In this document: in pieces, positions 27,318-36,187 of the stretch | How the letters are laid out: every line of letters begins with the position of its first letter | How positions within the stretch are numbered: position 1 is the first letter of the stretch | Origin: Nocardioides luteus | GTDB lineage: Bacteria; Actinomycetota; Actinomycetes; Propionibacteriales; Nocardioidaceae | Length of the DNA: 64,000 nt | NCBI RefSeq assembly: GCF_015752315.1 | Contig: NZ_JADOVJ010000001.1 | Location: 4,146,501-4,210,500, forward strand | Direction: 5' to 3' | The notes under the pieces: generated by a model | The model's input: the letters and a program-made list of their open reading frames with translations, nothing else | Databases searched by the model: none | What the model was told of the DNA's origin: nothing | Made by a program: the position numbers and the translations under genes

Positions 27318-27331
27318 TGTTAACGTCAACA
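27318..27331. promoter_or_regulatory. LacI-type operator candidate 1
   Basis: TGTTAACGTCAACA is a near-perfect 14-bp palindrome differing by one base from the second copy 35 bp away, in the promoter region between the ABC operon and lacI. Confidence 0.7.
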
Positions 27332-27352
27332 GGTACAGTGACGTACGACACA

Positions 27353-27366
27353 TGTTGACGTCAACA
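27353..27366. promoter_or_regulatory. LacI-type operator candidate 2
   Basis: TGTTGACGTCAACA is a perfect 14-bp palindrome with the central CG typical of LacI-family sites. It lies 27 bp before the regulator start and is the likely autoregulatory site. The 35-bp centre-to-centre distance between the copies is about three and a third helical turns. Confidence 0.75.
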
Positions 27367-27392
27367 GGTGCGGGGAAGGAATATTGCGATCC

Positions 27393-28433
27393 ATGGCGAC
27401 AGACAGCACGGCTTCGGGACCGGTGCCACGGCGAGGGGCCTCGCAGGCCGACGTTGCAAGGATTGCCGGCGTCTCGGGACAGACGGTCTCACGGGTCGCG
27501 AACGGCGCCCGCTATGTCGACGCGGCCACCCGGGAGCGGGTGCTGTCCGCGATGCGCGAGGTCGGCTACCGGCCCAACCGGGCTGCCCGGGCGCTGCGCA
27601 GCGGACGGTTCCAGAGCATCGGGGTGATCGCGTTCGAGCTCTCCAGCGTTGGCACCACCCACACCCTCGACGCGATCGCGGCCGCCGCCACCGAGACCGG
27701 CTACGCCATCAACCTGCTCCCGGTGCTGGACGCCACCCAGGACGCCGTGCGAGCGGCGTTCGACCAGCTCGGTGAGCAGGCGGTGGACGGCATCATCATC
27801 CTGGTCGAGACGCACCGGTTGGACGGCGTCGTCGTGCCGGAGGGACTGCCGGTGGTCGTGGTCGACTCCAGCGCTCAGTACGACTACCCGATCGTCGACA
27901 ACGACCAGGCCCTCGGAGCACGGTTGGCGACCGAGCACCTGCTCGACCTCGGTCACGAGACCGTCTGGCACGTCTCCGGACCCGAGCTGTCCTACTCCGC
28001 GCGACGCCGCCGGACGTCGTGGCAGGAGACGCTCGAGGCCCACGGCCGAACGGTGCCGCCGGTGCTGCCGGGCGACTGGTCGACCCGGGCCGGATACGAG
28101 GCCGGCCTCCGGCTGGCCGACAACGAGGAGGTGACCGCGGTGTTCACCGCGAACGACCAGATGGCCCTGGGGCTCCTGCGAGCCCTGCACGAGCGCGGTC
28201 GCCGGGTCCCCGACGACGTCAGCGTCGTCGGCTTCGACGACATGGAGGAGGCGGCGTACTTCTGGCCGCCGCTGACCACCGTCCACCAGTCCTTCGACGA
28301 GGTCGGCCGGGGCGCGGTCGACGCCCTGATCCGGGAGATCCGGTCCGGCGAGCACGAGCACCAGGAGGCCCTGGTACGGCCCCGACTGGTGGTCCGGGCC
28401 AGCACCGCCGCACCCCGCAGGACGACCGCATGA
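27393..28433 (+). CDS. LacI family transcriptional regulator
   Basis: A 346-aa repressor. The N-terminal helix-turn-helix and hinge are SQADVARIAGVSGQTVSRVANGARYVDAAT followed by VGYRPNRAARALRSGR. The periplasmic-binding-protein-like effector domain has the usual C-terminal FDDMEEAAYFWPPLTTVHQ. ATG 27393 is chosen, but a TTG at 27384 is also possible; the ribosome site GGAAGGA fits neither perfectly. Its stop overlaps the GH42 start. It probably represses both divergent units until a galactoside is present. Confidence 0.9.
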   Translation: MATDSTASGPVPRRGASQADVARIAGVSGQTVSRVANGARYVDAATRERVLSAMREVGYRPNRAARALRSGRFQSIGVIAFELSSVGTTHTLDAIAAAATETGYAINLLPVLDATQDAVRAAFDQLGEQAVDGIIILVETHRLDGVVVPEGLPVVVVDSSAQYDYPIVDNDQALGARLATEHLLDLGHETVWHVSGPELSYSARRRRTSWQETLEAHGRTVPPVLPGDWSTRAGYEAGLRLADNEEVTAVFTANDQMALGLLRALHERGRRVPDDVSVVGFDDMEEAAYFWPPLTTVHQSFDEVGRGAVDALIREIRSGEHEHQEALVRPRLVVRASTAAPRRTTA

Positions 28434-30487
28434 GCCGGCGACCCCACCGCTGGGTGCGGTGGCCCGAGTCGCTCGCGACCGAGAACCCTCGCGGGCCCCT
28501 CGGCTTCGGGGCCGACTACAACCCCGACCAGTGGGACCGGGAGGTGTGGGACGAGGACGTCCGGCTGATGCGCCAGGCCGGGGTAAACATCGTCTCGCTC
28601 GGGATCTTCTCCTGGGCCCGCCTGCAGCCGACCCCGGACACCTGGGACTTCGAGTGGCTCGACGAGGTGATGGACCTCCTGCACACCCACGGCATCGCCG
28701 TCGACCTCGCCACCGCGACCGCCTCGCCACCGCCCTGGCTGAGCACCAGGCACCCGGAGATCCTTCCGGTCACGCGCACCGGCGAGACCATGTGGCCGGG
28801 CGCCCGGCAGCACTGGCGGCCGACGTCACCGGTGTTCCGACAGCACGCCCTGGCCGTCGTCGAGGCGGTGGCGAGCCGGTACGCCGACCACCCGGCGCTC
28901 GCCGCCTGGCACGTCTCCAACGAGCTCGGTTGCCACAACCTCTACGACTACTCCGACGACGCCGCGGCCGCGTTCCGCACCTGGCTGTCGCAGAGGTACG
29001 GCGACCTCGACGGGCTCAACCACGCCTGGGGCACCGCGTTCTGGTCGCAGCGCTACAGCGACTGGAGCGAGGTGCTGCCGCCGCGGCTGACGCCGACCAT
29101 CCCCAACCCGACGCACCAGCTGGACTTCCGGCGGTTCTCCTCCGACGCCCTCAAGGACTACCTGCGCGCCGAGCGGGAGGTCCTCGACCGGTTGACCCCC
29201 GACGTGCCGGTGACCACGAACTTCATGGTGATGGACAACTTCACCGGCATCGACTACGCCGGCTGGGCGGCCGAGGTCGACTTCGTCTCCAACGACCACT
29301 ACGTGCTGGTCGACGACCGCGCCCGCGACGAGCTGTCGTTCTCGGCCAACCTGACCGGCGGCATCGCCGGCGGTGAGCCGTGGTTCCTGATGGAGCACTC
29401 GACCAGCGCGGTCAACTGGCGGGCGATCAACCCGCCCAAGGCGGACGGCTCGCTGGTGCGGGACTCGCTCACGCACGTGGCCCACGGTGCGGACGCCGTC
29501 TGCTTCTTCCAGTGGCGGCAGTCCGTGTCCGGTGCGGAGAAGTACCACTCGGCGATGGTGCCCCATGCCGGCGAGGACAGCGACGTCTATCGGACGGTGG
29601 TCCGATTGGGCCAGCACCTCGAGCGGCTCGCCCCCGTCGTCGGGTCGCGGCGCCGGCAGGCTCGGGCCGCGATCCTCTTCGACATCGAGTCGTCGTGGAC
29701 CCTCGACCTGGAGGCCAACCCGAGCTCCTCGGTGAGCCATCGGGCGGAGGCGCTCGACTGGTACGCCGCGTTCCTGGCGCTCGGTGTCCGGGCCGATGTC
29801 CTGCCCGTCGGTGCGCCGCTCGACGGCTACGACGTGGTGGTGGCGCCGGTGGTGCACGTGATGCCGGCCGCGACGGCCGACCGGCTGAGGGCGTTCGTCG
29901 ACCGTGGTGGCCACCTGATCACGACCTACTTCTCCGGCGTCGTGGACGAGAACAACCACGTGCTGCCGGGTGGCCACCCGGGGGCGCTGCGCGACCTGCT
30001 CGGCATCCGCATCGAGGAGTTCGGGCCGCTCCTGGACGGAGACGAGGTCGTTCTCGACGACGGCAGTGTCGGGACGCTGTGGACCGACCGGATCACCGCG
30101 ACGGCTCCCGAGACACAGATCCTGGCGACGTACAAGACCGGTCTGCAGGCGGGCCGCCCGGCGGTGACGCGACGGGCGGTCGGTCCGGGCTCGGCGACCT
30201 ACGTCTCCACCCGGCTGGGTGCGGAGAGTCTCGAGGCGCTGCTGGCCAGGCTGATGGAGGCCGCCGGGGTGGACAGCGAGCTGCCCGAGGCGCTTCGTGG
30301 CCGGGTGGAGCTCGCCATCCGTACGGACGGCGCGAGGGAGTACTGGTTCCTGGTCAACCGGACCGACGACGTGGTCGACCTCGGCGAGCCGGGCGACCTC
30401 GGCGAGCCGGTGTTCTCCTCGGATGCCGATCGCGGCGCCGAGCTGGCGGGCTCCGCGGTGGCCGTGTTCACCCGCGCCGCCCGATGA
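28430..30487 (+). CDS. Beta-galactosidase, glycoside hydrolase family 42
   Basis: A 685-aa GH42 enzyme. The TIM barrel opens with FGADYNPDQWDREVWDEDVR. The acid/base Glu is in HVSNELGCHNLYDY (about residue 165) and the nucleophile Glu in FLMEHSTSAVNW. A trimerisation domain and a C-terminal beta domain follow. No signal peptide, so it is cytoplasmic. The start overlaps the lacI stop and the stop overlaps the GH51 start, so lacI-GH42-GH51 are coupled. GH42 enzymes often act on plant galactans and galacto-oligosaccharides. Confidence 0.92.
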   Translation: MSRRPHRWVRWPESLATENPRGPLGFGADYNPDQWDREVWDEDVRLMRQAGVNIVSLGIFSWARLQPTPDTWDFEWLDEVMDLLHTHGIAVDLATATASPPPWLSTRHPEILPVTRTGETMWPGARQHWRPTSPVFRQHALAVVEAVASRYADHPALAAWHVSNELGCHNLYDYSDDAAAAFRTWLSQRYGDLDGLNHAWGTAFWSQRYSDWSEVLPPRLTPTIPNPTHQLDFRRFSSDALKDYLRAEREVLDRLTPDVPVTTNFMVMDNFTGIDYAGWAAEVDFVSNDHYVLVDDRARDELSFSANLTGGIAGGEPWFLMEHSTSAVNWRAINPPKADGSLVRDSLTHVAHGADAVCFFQWRQSVSGAEKYHSAMVPHAGEDSDVYRTVVRLGQHLERLAPVVGSRRRQARAAILFDIESSWTLDLEANPSSSVSHRAEALDWYAAFLALGVRADVLPVGAPLDGYDVVVAPVVHVMPAATADRLRAFVDRGGHLITTYFSGVVDENNHVLPGGHPGALRDLLGIRIEEFGPLLDGDEVVLDDGSVGTLWTDRITATAPETQILATYKTGLQAGRPAVTRRAVGPGSATYVSTRLGAESLEALLARLMEAAGVDSELPEALRGRVELAIRTDGAREYWFLVNRTDDVVDLGEPGDLGEPVFSSDADRGAELAGSAVAVFTRAAR

Positions 30488-31989
30488 CAGGCACGACCCG
30501 CCCCGCGCTCGTCCGGCTGGACCAGCGGCGCGATCGAGGCCCCCTCGACCCCCGGCTGTTCGGCAGCTTCGTCGAGCACCTGGGGCGTTGCGTCTACACC
30601 GGGATCTACGAACCGGGGCACCCCTCGGCCGACGAGCACGGGTTCCGGCGCGACGTCGCGGAGCTGGTCGGCGAGCTCGGCCCGACCCTGGTGCGCTACC
30701 CGGGTGGCAACTTCGTCTCCGGCTACCGCTGGGAGGACGGCATCGGCCCGCGCGAGCAGCGGCCTCGACGGCTCGACCTCGCCTGGCGGTCGGTCGAGAG
30801 CAACCAGGTCGGCACAGACGACTTCCTCGCCTGGGCGGAGCGCAACCGGCTGACGCCGATGATGGCGGTCAACCTGGGCACCCGCGGGATCCAGGCCGCG
30901 GCCGACCTCGTCGAGTACTGCAACCTGCCCTCCGGCACGCACTGGTCGGACCTGCGCCGGCAGCACGGCCGCGAGCAGCCGTACGGCGTCGGCCTGTGGT
31001 GTCTCGGCAACGAGATGGACGGCCCCTGGCAGATCGGCCACCGGTCCGCCGCGGAGTACGGACAGCTGGCCGCCGAGGCCGGCAAGGCGATGAAGCTGGT
31101 CGACCCCAGCATCGAGCTGGTCGCCTGCGGCAGCTCCAACCACACCATGCCGACCTTCGGCTACTGGGAGTCGGAGGTGCTCGAGCAGGCGTGGGACGTC
31201 GTCGACCACATCTCCATGCACGCCTACTACGAAGAGCGGGACGGCGACCGGCGCAGCTTCCTGGCCTCCGGCGCGGACATGGACTCGTTCATCGACGGGG
31301 TCGTCGCCACCATCGACGCGGTGGCCGCGCGCAAGCACAGCAGCAAGCGGATCGGCATCGCGTTCGACGAGTGGAACGTCTGGTACCAGTCGCGGTTCAA
31401 CGACGAGGGGCTGCCGCAGATCACCGAGGCGGGTCGGCTGCTCGAGGACGACTACAGCGCCCTCGACGCCGTGGTGGTCGGCGACCTGCTGATCTCACTG
31501 CTCAACCACGCCGACCGGGTGCGGATCGCCTGCCAGGCCCAGCTGGTCAACGTGATCGCCCCGATCCGCACCGAGCCGGGCGGCGCGGCCTGGCGGCAGC
31601 CGACCTTCCATCCGTTCGCCGCGGTCGCCGCTGCCGCGCGTGGTGCCGTCCTGGCCGCCGAGGTGGACTGCGCGACGCTCGCCACCGACCGGTACGGCCA
31701 GGTCCCGACCGTCACCGCCGCCGCCACCCACGACCCGGACACGGGCGCGTGGTCGGTCTTCCTGACCAACCGCTCCCCCACTCCGACCGAGACCTGCCTC
31801 GACCTCCACGGGCTCACGGCACCCGTCGCACCGTCCGCGCGCTCCCTCACGGCCGGTGACCCCGCGGGGTCGAACACCGCGTTCACCGCGACCGACCTCT
31901 CCTCCGGCCCGGGCGACACGCTCTCGCTGGTCCTGCCGCCGGAGTCCTGGACGGTCGTCGAAGCACGCCCGGACGCCCGGCTCGGCTGA
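30484..31989 (+). CDS. Alpha-L-arabinofuranosidase, glycoside hydrolase family 51
   Basis: A 501-aa GH51 enzyme that removes arabinofuranose from arabinoxylan or arabinogalactan fragments. Motifs are FGSFVEHLGRCVYTGIYEP, RYPGGNFVSGYRWEDGIGP, acid/base Glu in CLGNEMDGPWQIG and nucleophile Glu in IAFDEWNVWYQSR. A C-terminal beta-sandwich completes it. The overlap with GH42 and the absence of a signal peptide indicate intracellular processing of imported oligosaccharides. Confidence 0.93.
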   Translation: MTGTTRPALVRLDQRRDRGPLDPRLFGSFVEHLGRCVYTGIYEPGHPSADEHGFRRDVAELVGELGPTLVRYPGGNFVSGYRWEDGIGPREQRPRRLDLAWRSVESNQVGTDDFLAWAERNRLTPMMAVNLGTRGIQAAADLVEYCNLPSGTHWSDLRRQHGREQPYGVGLWCLGNEMDGPWQIGHRSAAEYGQLAAEAGKAMKLVDPSIELVACGSSNHTMPTFGYWESEVLEQAWDVVDHISMHAYYEERDGDRRSFLASGADMDSFIDGVVATIDAVAARKHSSKRIGIAFDEWNVWYQSRFNDEGLPQITEAGRLLEDDYSALDAVVVGDLLISLLNHADRVRIACQAQLVNVIAPIRTEPGGAAWRQPTFHPFAAVAAAARGAVLAAEVDCATLATDRYGQVPTVTAAATHDPDTGAWSVFLTNRSPTPTETCLDLHGLTAPVAPSARSLTAGDPAGSNTAFTATDLSSGPGDTLSLVLPPESWTVVEARPDARLG

Positions 31990-32020
31990 CCCGACGTACC
32001 ACCCAATGACGAGGAGTCCC

Positions 32021-34177
32021 ATGACCCACGCGTCCCCCGCGACCCGCCCCGCCGGCGGGGTGCACCTGCGCCGCGGCGACACCAGCCTGGTCGTCCGGCT
32101 CGACTCCACCGAGCTCCCCTGCATCCTCCACTGGGGACCGGATCTCGGCGAGACCGCGGCCGAGCACGTGCCCGACCTTCTCCGCTCCCTGGAGATGCCG
32201 AGCCTCGACGGGGCGATCTACCAGCACTCGTGGGCATCGGTGCTGCCGCAGCAGACCAGTGGCTGGGTGGGTCGTCCGGGTCTGCTGGGCAGCCGCGACG
32301 GCCAGGCCTGGGCGCTCACCTTCGACGCGGTGGACCACACGGTCACCGAGTCGGCCGACTGCACCCGGCTCACCAGCGTCGCGCTGGATGGGCCGGCCGG
32401 CGTGGAGGTGACCACCGAGATCGAGTTGTTGGGCAACGGTCTGCTGCGCCTGCGTGCCTGCGTACGGAACCTGGCGGAGACGCCGTACGAGGTGACGCTG
32501 CTCGAGCCGGCGCTGCCGGTGCCGGCCGAAGCCGACGAGCTTCTGGGCATGGCAGGACGGCACGCGCACGAGCGCACCCCGCAGCGCCACGCGTTCACCC
32601 AGGGACAGCACGTACGCGAGGCCTGGGGCGGTCGTCCCGGCCACGACTCGGCCACCGTGCTGTGCGCCGGCCGGTCCGGGTTCGGCTTCCGCGGCGGTCG
32701 GGTCTGGGGTGTCCACCTCGGCTGGAGCGGCAACCAGGTGCTCTGCGCCGAGAACTCCTTCACCGGCTGGAAGCTGCTGCGCGGAGGCGAGGTGCTCATG
32801 CCCGGTGAGATGGTGCTGGGCCACGACGAGACGTACGCCTCGCCCTGGCTCTACGCCTCCTGGGGCGACGGGCTCGACGCCTTCTCCGGTCGCTTCCACG
32901 AGCACCTGCGGGCGCGCCCGACCCACCCGCGGCGCGAGCGACCGGTGCTCCTCAACACCTGGGAGGCCGTCTACTTCGACATGGACACGGAGAAGCTGAT
33001 CGAGCTCGCCGAGCGCGCTGCCGAGCTGGGCGTCGAGCGGTACGTCCTCGACGACGGCTGGTTCAAGGGGCGGCGCGACGCGACGAGCTCGCTGGGCGAC
33101 TGGGTGGTGGACGAGGGCGTGTTCCCGGACGGCCTCACCCCGCTGGTGAAGACCGTGCAGGGCCTGGGCATGGAGTTCGGGCTGTGGTTCGAGCCCGAGA
33201 TGGTCAGCCTCGACTCCGACGTGGCCCGGGAGCATCCCGAGTGGATCCTCGGCACCCACGCCGGTCCCGGCATCAGCTCGCGCAACCAGCACGTCCTCGA
33301 CCTCTCGAACCCGGACGCCTGGGACCACGTGTTCGGCCAGATCTCGGCGCTGGTGGACCGCTACGACATCGCCTACATCAAGTGGGACCACAACCGTGCG
33401 CTGACCGGCGCGGGCCGCGGCCGGGACCACCGGCCCGCGGTCCACCTGCAGACGCTCGCCGCCTATCGCCTGATGGACGCACTCCGTGCCGAGCATCCCG
33501 GGCTCGAGATCGAGTCCTGCTGCGGCGGTGGCGGGCGCCTCGACCTCGGAGTCCTCGAGCGCACCGACCGGGCCTGGGTCTCCGACTGCATCGACGCGCA
33601 CGAAGGGCACCGTCTGGTCCGGTGGACCGGCCTGACCCTCCCGCCCGAGCTGATGGGCGCCCACGTCGGATCGGGCACCGACCACACCACCGGACGTCAG
33701 CACACCCTGCGCTTCCGCGCCGGCACCGCCATCTGGGGACATCTCGGCGTCGAGTGGGACCTCACCACCATGTCGGACGCGGACCGCGAGGAGCTCCGAG
33801 CCTGGATCGCGCTGCACAAGCGGTTCCGTGGGCTGCTCCACTCCGGCCGCGTCGTGCGGGCCGACACCGTGCCCGACGGCCTCCAGGTCGACGGCGTGGT
33901 CGCCCCCGACGGGCGCGAGGCGCTGTTCCGGGTGTCGGCGCTCGACCACACCCTGGGTCAGCCGGCCGGCCGCATCCGGTTCCCCGGCCTGACCCCGGAC
34001 ACGGCGTACCGGGTGATGCCGGTGCCTCTCGCGATCTCACCCAAGAACCGCCCGCGACCCGCGTGGTACGACGGCGGCACGGTGATGAGCGGCCGGCTGC
34101 TCGACGAGGTCGGCATCATCGCGCCCCTGCTGGAGGCCGACGACCTGGTCATCGTGCACCTGGTCGCGACGCGGTGA
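32021..34177 (+). CDS. Alpha-galactosidase, glycoside hydrolase family 36
   Basis: A 718-aa GH36 enzyme. It has an N-terminal beta-supersandwich, a TIM barrel with WEAVYFDMDTEKLIELAE and VLDDGWFKGRRD, nucleophile Asp in YIKWDHNRALTG and acid/base Asp in VSDCIDAHEGHR. The substrate-shaping CCGGGGRLDLG motif is present. Start 32021 has GAGGAG five bases upstream; it follows GH51 by 31 bp. It would remove alpha-galactose from raffinose-type or galactomannan oligosaccharides. Confidence 0.92.
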   Translation: MTHASPATRPAGGVHLRRGDTSLVVRLDSTELPCILHWGPDLGETAAEHVPDLLRSLEMPSLDGAIYQHSWASVLPQQTSGWVGRPGLLGSRDGQAWALTFDAVDHTVTESADCTRLTSVALDGPAGVEVTTEIELLGNGLLRLRACVRNLAETPYEVTLLEPALPVPAEADELLGMAGRHAHERTPQRHAFTQGQHVREAWGGRPGHDSATVLCAGRSGFGFRGGRVWGVHLGWSGNQVLCAENSFTGWKLLRGGEVLMPGEMVLGHDETYASPWLYASWGDGLDAFSGRFHEHLRARPTHPRRERPVLLNTWEAVYFDMDTEKLIELAERAAELGVERYVLDDGWFKGRRDATSSLGDWVVDEGVFPDGLTPLVKTVQGLGMEFGLWFEPEMVSLDSDVAREHPEWILGTHAGPGISSRNQHVLDLSNPDAWDHVFGQISALVDRYDIAYIKWDHNRALTGAGRGRDHRPAVHLQTLAAYRLMDALRAEHPGLEIESCCGGGGRLDLGVLERTDRAWVSDCIDAHEGHRLVRWTGLTLPPELMGAHVGSGTDHTTGRQHTLRFRAGTAIWGHLGVEWDLTTMSDADREELRAWIALHKRFRGLLHSGRVVRADTVPDGLQVDGVVAPDGREALFRVSALDHTLGQPAGRIRFPGLTPDTAYRVMPVPLAISPKNRPRPAWYDGGTVMSGRLLDEVGIIAPLLEADDLVIVHLVATR

Positions 34178-34194
34178 CCCCGAGCCGGCCATAG

Positions 34195-34230
34195 CGGTCG
34201 GTTGCCGCAGCCCCCGGGATTCACCGACCG
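34195..34230 (+). terminator. Probable terminator after the glycosidase operon
   Basis: CGGTCGGT (34195-34202) pairs with ACCGACCG (34223-34230), followed by TTT, 17 bp after the GH36 stop. Confidence 0.6.
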
Positions 34231-34361
34231 TTTGCACCGTGTTGGTCGAGCCACGTTCCCCGTGACGTACGGGTCCGGTTGTCTGGTTCACGCCTCACCG
34301 CTCGGGCCTGCATGCCATCCATCGGCAGGTGCCTCCGCCCCCAGCCACAGGATCCCCCCAC

Positions 34362-35183
34362 ATGAACCAGATCAAGTTGGTCGTCGCCGGCGCAGTGGTC
34401 CTCCTAGGCGCGATCGCCTTCAGCGGATACTTCTCGCAGTCCACGCCGACCGCCACCGACAAGGCCAGCGCCGCGGTCGGCAGCAGCAACACCCTTCGGA
34501 TCGGTGTCGACAGCACCGAGCCGGTCTACTTCACGAGCGAGGACGGCTCGGCCAAGGGCTTCGACTACGAGATGGCGCGCAGCGTCGCCGAAGGCATGGG
34601 CCTCGAGCCCGAGTTCGTGGCGATGGACTTCAACGAGCTCTTCCCGGCCCTGCGAGCGGGGAAGATCGACATGATCGGGGCCCAGGTCACGAACACCTCG
34701 GTGCTGGAGCGCGAGTTCGACTTCAGCGCGCCGTACTTCTCGACGTACGTCGCCTTCCTCACCCCCGAGGGATCGACCATCCGGACACGTCGCGACGTCG
34801 ACGGGAAGAGGATCGCCGTCGTCGACGGCGCGATCCAGGAGTCCTACCTGCGGGACAAGTACCACGACGTCGAGATCGTCAAGGCCCCGAACGTGGGCGC
34901 TGCCGTCGAACTGATCGAGCGGGGCGAAGCGGACGCGCTGTTCCACGGAGCTCCTTACGCGCAGTCGATCATCAAGGGCGCCCCCATCGTCCTGGAGGAG
35001 CCGATCGTCTACCAGGTCGACAACGCCCCGATCGGGTTCGTCATCCGCTCCGGCGACCAGCGCAAGGCGCAGATCGACGAGGTCCTGAAGGACATGGTCC
35101 TCAGCGGTGAGTGGCTGAAGATCAAGACTGCGTACTTCGAGGCCGACCCGCTCTCCGACGTGTTCCGCGACAAGGGAGCCTGA
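34362..35183 (+). CDS. Orphan amino-acid-type extracellular solute-binding protein
   Basis: A 273-aa family 3 solute-binding protein. The N-terminal hydrophobic segment (LVVAGAVVLLGAIAFSGYF) lacks a lipobox Cys, so the protein is either released or anchored by an uncleaved helix. The fold shows LRIGVDSTEPVYFTSEDGSA, GFDYEMARSVAEGMGL, ALRAGKIDMIGAQVTNT and FDFSAPYFSTYVAF. No permease or ATPase gene is nearby. It may serve a distant transporter or a sensing role. Unrelated in orientation or overlap to the sugar operon upstream. Confidence 0.85.
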   Translation: MNQIKLVVAGAVVLLGAIAFSGYFSQSTPTATDKASAAVGSSNTLRIGVDSTEPVYFTSEDGSAKGFDYEMARSVAEGMGLEPEFVAMDFNELFPALRAGKIDMIGAQVTNTSVLEREFDFSAPYFSTYVAFLTPEGSTIRTRRDVDGKRIAVVDGAIQESYLRDKYHDVEIVKAPNVGAAVELIERGEADALFHGAPYAQSIIKGAPIVLEEPIVYQVDNAPIGFVIRSGDQRKAQIDEVLKDMVLSGEWLKIKTAYFEADPLSDVFRDKGA

Positions 35184-35250
35184 CCTTCCGGCCCGAGGGG
35201 AACCCGCCGGGCTTTCGACGACGGCGCGCTGGCCATACGAGGCAAGCTGA

Positions 35251-35925
35251 CTACTCCAAGTCGTCCGCGAAAGTGAGATCGAGGTCGTCAGCCAGGGCAT
35301 CGGTGAGATCAGCCAGCTGGTGACGGTCCAGGAGCGCCTGGCGCAGGTTGACCACCCCGGAGATCGCAGACAGGTCGTTCTCACGAAGGTCCGTGCCGCG
35401 GTAGGTGCCCTGCCCGAACCTGGTCTGCGCCAGCCTGTTCTCGGTGAACGCAGCTCGGCTGAGGTCGCTGCCGTCGAACTCGGCCTCGGTCAGCGAGCAC
35501 CCGACGAACGCGACGGCGCCCTTCGCGATCACATGAGTGAAGGTCGCATAGTCGAGGCGGCACCGCTCGAAGACGACGTCTTCCAAGGTGACCTCGCTGA
35601 ACCTGGCGCCGAGGAGGCGGCAATTACTGAACCTGACACGTGTGAGTCTGCTGTCGGCGATGACGAGCGAGGCCAGCTCGCAGTCGGCGAGCTCGACCGA
35701 CGACAGGCGTACGTCAGACATGTGCGTCCGCTCCGCCGTCACCTTCTGAATCAGCCCGTCGTGGAGGCGCGAGTCGACCACCTCCAGGAGACGAAGGGCC
35801 CGATCGCGGTAGGAGAAAAAGGTGATCGGGTCATCGGCCGCCTCGAGGGCGGACACCGCCTGGAGATCACGCTCGCCGACGGCCGGCAACGCTACGCGGG
35901 TATCGCGGATCGTGAACGTCTCCAT
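35251..35925 (-). CDS. Pentapeptide-repeat protein, last gene of the RiPP locus
   Basis: A 224-aa protein. After an N-terminal region of about 60 residues come roughly 25 tandem A(D/N)Lxx-like five-residue units (e.g. LSSVELADCELASLVIADSR, FSNCRLLGARFSEVTLEDVV), which fold as a right-handed beta-helix. Pentapeptide proteins such as QnrB and McbG protect DNA gyrase, and McbG is self-immunity to the RiPP microcin B17. The gene lies 40 bp behind the AmcA-type precursor on the same strand. An immunity role is therefore attractive but unproven. Confidence 0.8.
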   Translation of the reverse strand: METFTIRDTRVALPAVGERDLQAVSALEAADDPITFFSYRDRALRLLEVVDSRLHDGLIQKVTAERTHMSDVRLSSVELADCELASLVIADSRLTRVRFSNCRLLGARFSEVTLEDVVFERCRLDYATFTHVIAKGAVAFVGCSLTEAEFDGSDLSRAAFTENRLAQTRFGQGTYRGTDLRENDLSAISGVVNLRQALLDRHQLADLTDALADDLDLTFADDLE

Positions 35926-35965
35926 GGGCCTTCACCCTATGTGCGAGCAAGTAGGGATCCGCATC

Positions 35966-36175
35966 TCATCTCTTCTTCCAGTTGTCCCAGGTCGGCCGAT
36001 TGTCGAAGCGCTTCGGCCCGGTCTTGGCCCAGTTGTCCCAGGACTTCCGATTGTCGAACGCCGTCGGCGACGGGGCCGCTGCATGCGTCGCGGTATCAAG
36101 GATCGGATGCCCGGTGCGCAGGAGTCTCGCGAGGTCGGTGTCTGGATCCAGCAGCGTCTGAGGCGAAGTCTTCAT
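35966..36175 (-). CDS. amcA: RiPP precursor peptide with repeated FDN/WDN motifs (multiple-cyclophane, AmcA type)
   Basis: A 69-aa peptide. Residues 1-37 form a leader-like region (LLDPDTDLARLLRTGHPIL). The core has two copies of a 17-residue unit: AFDNRKSWDNWAK (39-51) and RFDNRPTWDNWKK (56-68). These give four aromatic-Asp-Asn tripeptides: FDN 40-42, WDN 46-48, FDN 57-59, WDN 63-65. Radical SAM enzymes of the three-residue cyclophane group crosslink such aromatic-x-Asn motifs between the ring and the Asn beta carbon. A strong AGGAGA ribosome site precedes the ATG, 12 bp after the maturase stop. Confidence 0.88.
   Translation of the reverse strand: MKTSPQTLLDPDTDLARLLRTGHPILDTATHAAAPSPTAFDNRKSWDNWAKTGPKRFDNRPTWDNWKKR
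35979..36058 (-). repeat. Two 29-bp tandem units inside the precursor gene
   Basis: Units at 35979-36007 and 36030-36058 are nearly identical (differences only in the codons between FDN and WDN), with a 51-bp period. They encode the duplicated FDNRxxWDNW core. Confidence 0.85.
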
Positions 36176-36187
36176 GGCTGTTCTCTC

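Noticed and set aside
27318-27353. Longer permease start at 27353
   Set aside because: It would place both LacI-type operators inside the coding region, whereas a strong ribosome site precedes the GTG at 27281.
35979-36058. CRISPR or satellite repeat
   Set aside because: The two near-identical units are in frame within the precursor gene and encode its duplicated core, so they are coding repeats.
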